Assembly (NCBI GenBank): GCA_022842065.1
Contig: JALHQH010000003.1
Coordinates: 161,338-225,337 of the forward strand
From: Caldilineaceae bacterium
Lineage (GTDB): Bacteria; Chloroflexota; Anaerolineae; Caldilineales; Caldilineaceae
Length of the DNA stretch: 64,000 nt
Direction of reading: 5' to 3'
Shown here: in pieces, positions 62,676-64,000 of the stretch
Numbering within the stretch: position 1 is the stretch's first letter
Layout of the letters: the number at the start of each line of letters is the position of its first letter
Made by a program: the position numbers and the translations under genes
The notes under the pieces: model-generated
Told to the model about the DNA's origin: nothing
The model's input: only the letters and a program-made list of their open reading frames with translations
Database searches by the model: none

Positions 62676-64000
62676 CTATCGGGTTACCAACGGCAGATAG
62701 AGTTGATGGTTCACCGGCGTGGTGTTTGGTTCGACGTTGAGACTAACAGTGATGGTTTCGGTTTGGTTACCAGCGGTGATCTGGATTTCGCCGGTGTAAT
62801 TGCCTTCAGCAAGTCCACTGCTGTCGATAGAGACGGTGACCGTTGACGGCGTGGTCCCTGATGTCGCCGATAAATTCAGCCACGGAATGGATTCACTGGC
62901 GGTCCAGTTCAAAGTGTCGGTGCCGGTGTTGGTGATGGCAAATGTTTGATCAGGTGGGCTACTTTGCCCCTTGTTGGCATTGAAATTCAGTATTGTGGAC
63001 GAAATAACCAGCGGCGAATCTGAAGGTTCGGCTCTGACAACAGAGAAATCAGTCTTACCGTCACCATCGTAATCAGCCGGACTTACGATATCCCCTGGTT
63101 CACCGTAGAGAACATTTAAGTTACTACTCTCATCTTGGTCCGTATCAACAAACCATCGTAATCTTGCACCGTCTGCCCTGACAACAGCCAAATCGGTCTT
63201 ACCGTCACCATCGTAATCAGCCGGACGCACGGTGTCCCCTGGTTCACCGTAGAGAACATTTAAGTTACTACTCCCATCTTGGTCCGTATCAACAAACCAT
63301 CGTAGTCTTGCACCGTCTGCCCTGACAACAGCCAAATCGGTCTTACCGTCACCATCGTAATCAGCCGGACTTACGATATCCCCCGGTTCACCGTAGAGAA
63401 CATTTAAGTTACTACTCCCATCTTGGTCCGTATCAACAAACCATCGTAGTCTTGCACCGTCTGCCCTGACAACAGCCAAATCAGTCTTACCGTCACCATC
63501 GTAATCAGCCGGACGCACGGTGTCCCCTGGTTCACCGTAGAGAACATTTAGGTTACTACTCCCATCTTGGTCCGTATCAACAAACCATCGTAGTCTTGCA
63601 CCGTCTGCCCTGACAACAGCCAAATCAGTCTTACCGTCACCATCGTAATCAGCCGGACTTACGATATCCCCTGGTTCACCGTAGAGAACATTTAGGTTAC
63701 TACTCTCATCTTGGTCTGTATCAACAAACCATCGTAGTCTTGCACCGTCTGCCCTGACAACAGCCAAATCGGTCTTACCGTCACCATCGTAATCAGCCGG
63801 ACGGACGGTGTCCCCCGGTTCACCGTAGAGAACATTTAAGTTACTACTCCCATCTTGGTCTGTATCAATAAACCATCGTAGTCTTGCACCGTCTGCCCTG
63901 ACAACAGCCAAATCAGTCTTACCGTCACCATCGTAATCAGCCGGACGCACGGTGTCCCCCGGTTCACCGTAGAGAACATTTAAGTTACTACTCCCATCTT
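62676..64000 (-). CDS. FG-GAP/VCBS repeat surface protein with BACON-like domain (cut by window edge)
   Basis: The frame is open from the right edge, so the N-terminus lies outside the window. Seven copies of a 48-residue unit are present, each with DYDGDGKTDLAVVRADGARL, a calcium-binding DxDGDG loop typical of FG-GAP/VCBS propellers, then WFVDTDQDGSSNLNVLYGEP. The last copy is divergent. A domain of about 100 residues follows (FAITNTGTDTLNWTASES, SIDSSGLAEGNYTGEIQI) that reads like a BACON or Ig-like carbohydrate-adhesion domain. The chain ends HQLYLPLVTR, the clearest example here of the LPL-type C-terminal tail. It should be an extracellular adhesin. Confidence 0.88.
   Translation of the reverse strand, partial: DGSSNLNVLYGEPGDTVRPADYDGDGKTDLAVVRADGARLRWFIDTDQDGSSNLNVLYGEPGDTVRPADYDGDGKTDLAVVRADGARLRWFVDTDQDESSNLNVLYGEPGDIVSPADYDGDGKTDLAVVRADGARLRWFVDTDQDGSSNLNVLYGEPGDTVRPADYDGDGKTDLAVVRADGARLRWFVDTDQDGSSNLNVLYGEPGDIVSPADYDGDGKTDLAVVRADGARLRWFVDTDQDGSSNLNVLYGEPGDTVRPADYDGDGKTDLAVVRADGARLRWFVDTDQDESSNLNVLYGEPGDIVSPADYDGDGKTDFSVVRAEPSDSPLVISSTILNFNANKGQSSPPDQTFAITNTGTDTLNWTASESIPWLNLSATSGTTPSTVTVSIDSSGLAEGNYTGEIQITAGNQTETITVSLNVEPNTTPVNHQLYLPLVTR
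63040..64000. repeat. 144-bp coding tandem repeat with alternating variants
   Basis: The unit encoding DYDGDGKTDLAVVR recurs every 144 bases, at about 63051, 63195, 63339, 63483, 63627, 63771 and 63915. The joints alternate between GDTVRPAD and GDIVSPAD from the second unit on. This shows that a two-unit block of 288 bases has been amplified. Near-identity of units suggests recent expansion. Confidence 0.9.

Noticed and set aside
63040..64000. Regular 144-base spacing that could suggest a CRISPR or non-coding satellite
   Set aside because: The whole period is coding and translates to FG-GAP/VCBS units; there are no unique spacers.

Overview
The window is 64 kb of a moderately GC-rich bacterial chromosome. 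The sequence suggests Chloroflexota, probably the Anaerolineae/Caldilineae side. This rests on gene content and style rather than on a marker gene: a trigger factor-clpP-clpX operon, a YvcK-like protein, endonuclease-type MutL, a gap-pgk-tpi cluster, extracellular proteins ending in a short LPL-type tail, choice-of-anchor E/DUF11-like surface proteins, and many intergenic arrays of 7-8 bp units. No rRNA, tRNA, CRISPR array, prophage or complete insertion sequence was seen. I could not run any search, so family names rest on motif recognition.

Layout. 1-13 kb: mostly small-molecule catabolism (zinc dehydrogenase cut by the window edge, arginine-deiminase-fold enzyme, mandelate racemase-type enzyme, M42 peptidase, class A serine hydrolase, Gfo/Idh oxidoreductase, two ABC-2 permeases, sugar epimerase, M20 amidohydrolase, lipoprotein). 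13-24 kb: core cell biology (alpha/beta hydrolase, rsmD, clpX, clpP, tig, mutL), then a MoaD-like protein and the small and medium subunits of a molybdenum hydroxylase without its large subunit. 24-34 kb: comEC, a short-chain dehydrogenase, a thiolase with its DUF35 partner split in two genes, an AlbA_2/HTH regulator coupled to a lipoprotein, and yvcK. 34-38 kb: glycolytic cluster gap, pgk, a small conserved gene, a broken antitoxin-like gene, a MITE, and tpiA. 38-46 kb: sugar-acid catabolism (dgoD-like, CBM9-like, SMP-30, alcohol dehydrogenase, UlaG-like lactonase, amidohydrolase, a third enolase-superfamily enzyme). 46-51 kb: a response regulator and two paralogous surface proteins. 51-53 kb: a sigma70-like promoter and T-box leader followed by a decayed glycyl-tRNA synthetase gene. 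53-64 kb: a 1204-residue envelope protein, hydroxypyruvate isomerase, MOSC protein, deoxynucleoside kinase, a Gfo/Idh gene with a fragment of a paralogue beside it, and a repeat-rich FG-GAP surface protein running off the right end.

The observations most worth following up are: (1) a T-box riboswitch with its own promoter whose glycyl-tRNA synthetase gene has lost its catalytic body and carries two nonsense codons; (2) a recurring C-terminal LPL-type tail on secreted proteins that may be an uncharacterised sorting signal; (3) many intergenic elements that share one architecture (inverted arms built of 7-8 bp tandem units) but not one sequence; (4) two full copies of a 151-bp TA-ended MITE, one next to tpiA; (5) an extended -10 motif directly abutting two start codons, which implies leaderless mRNAs.
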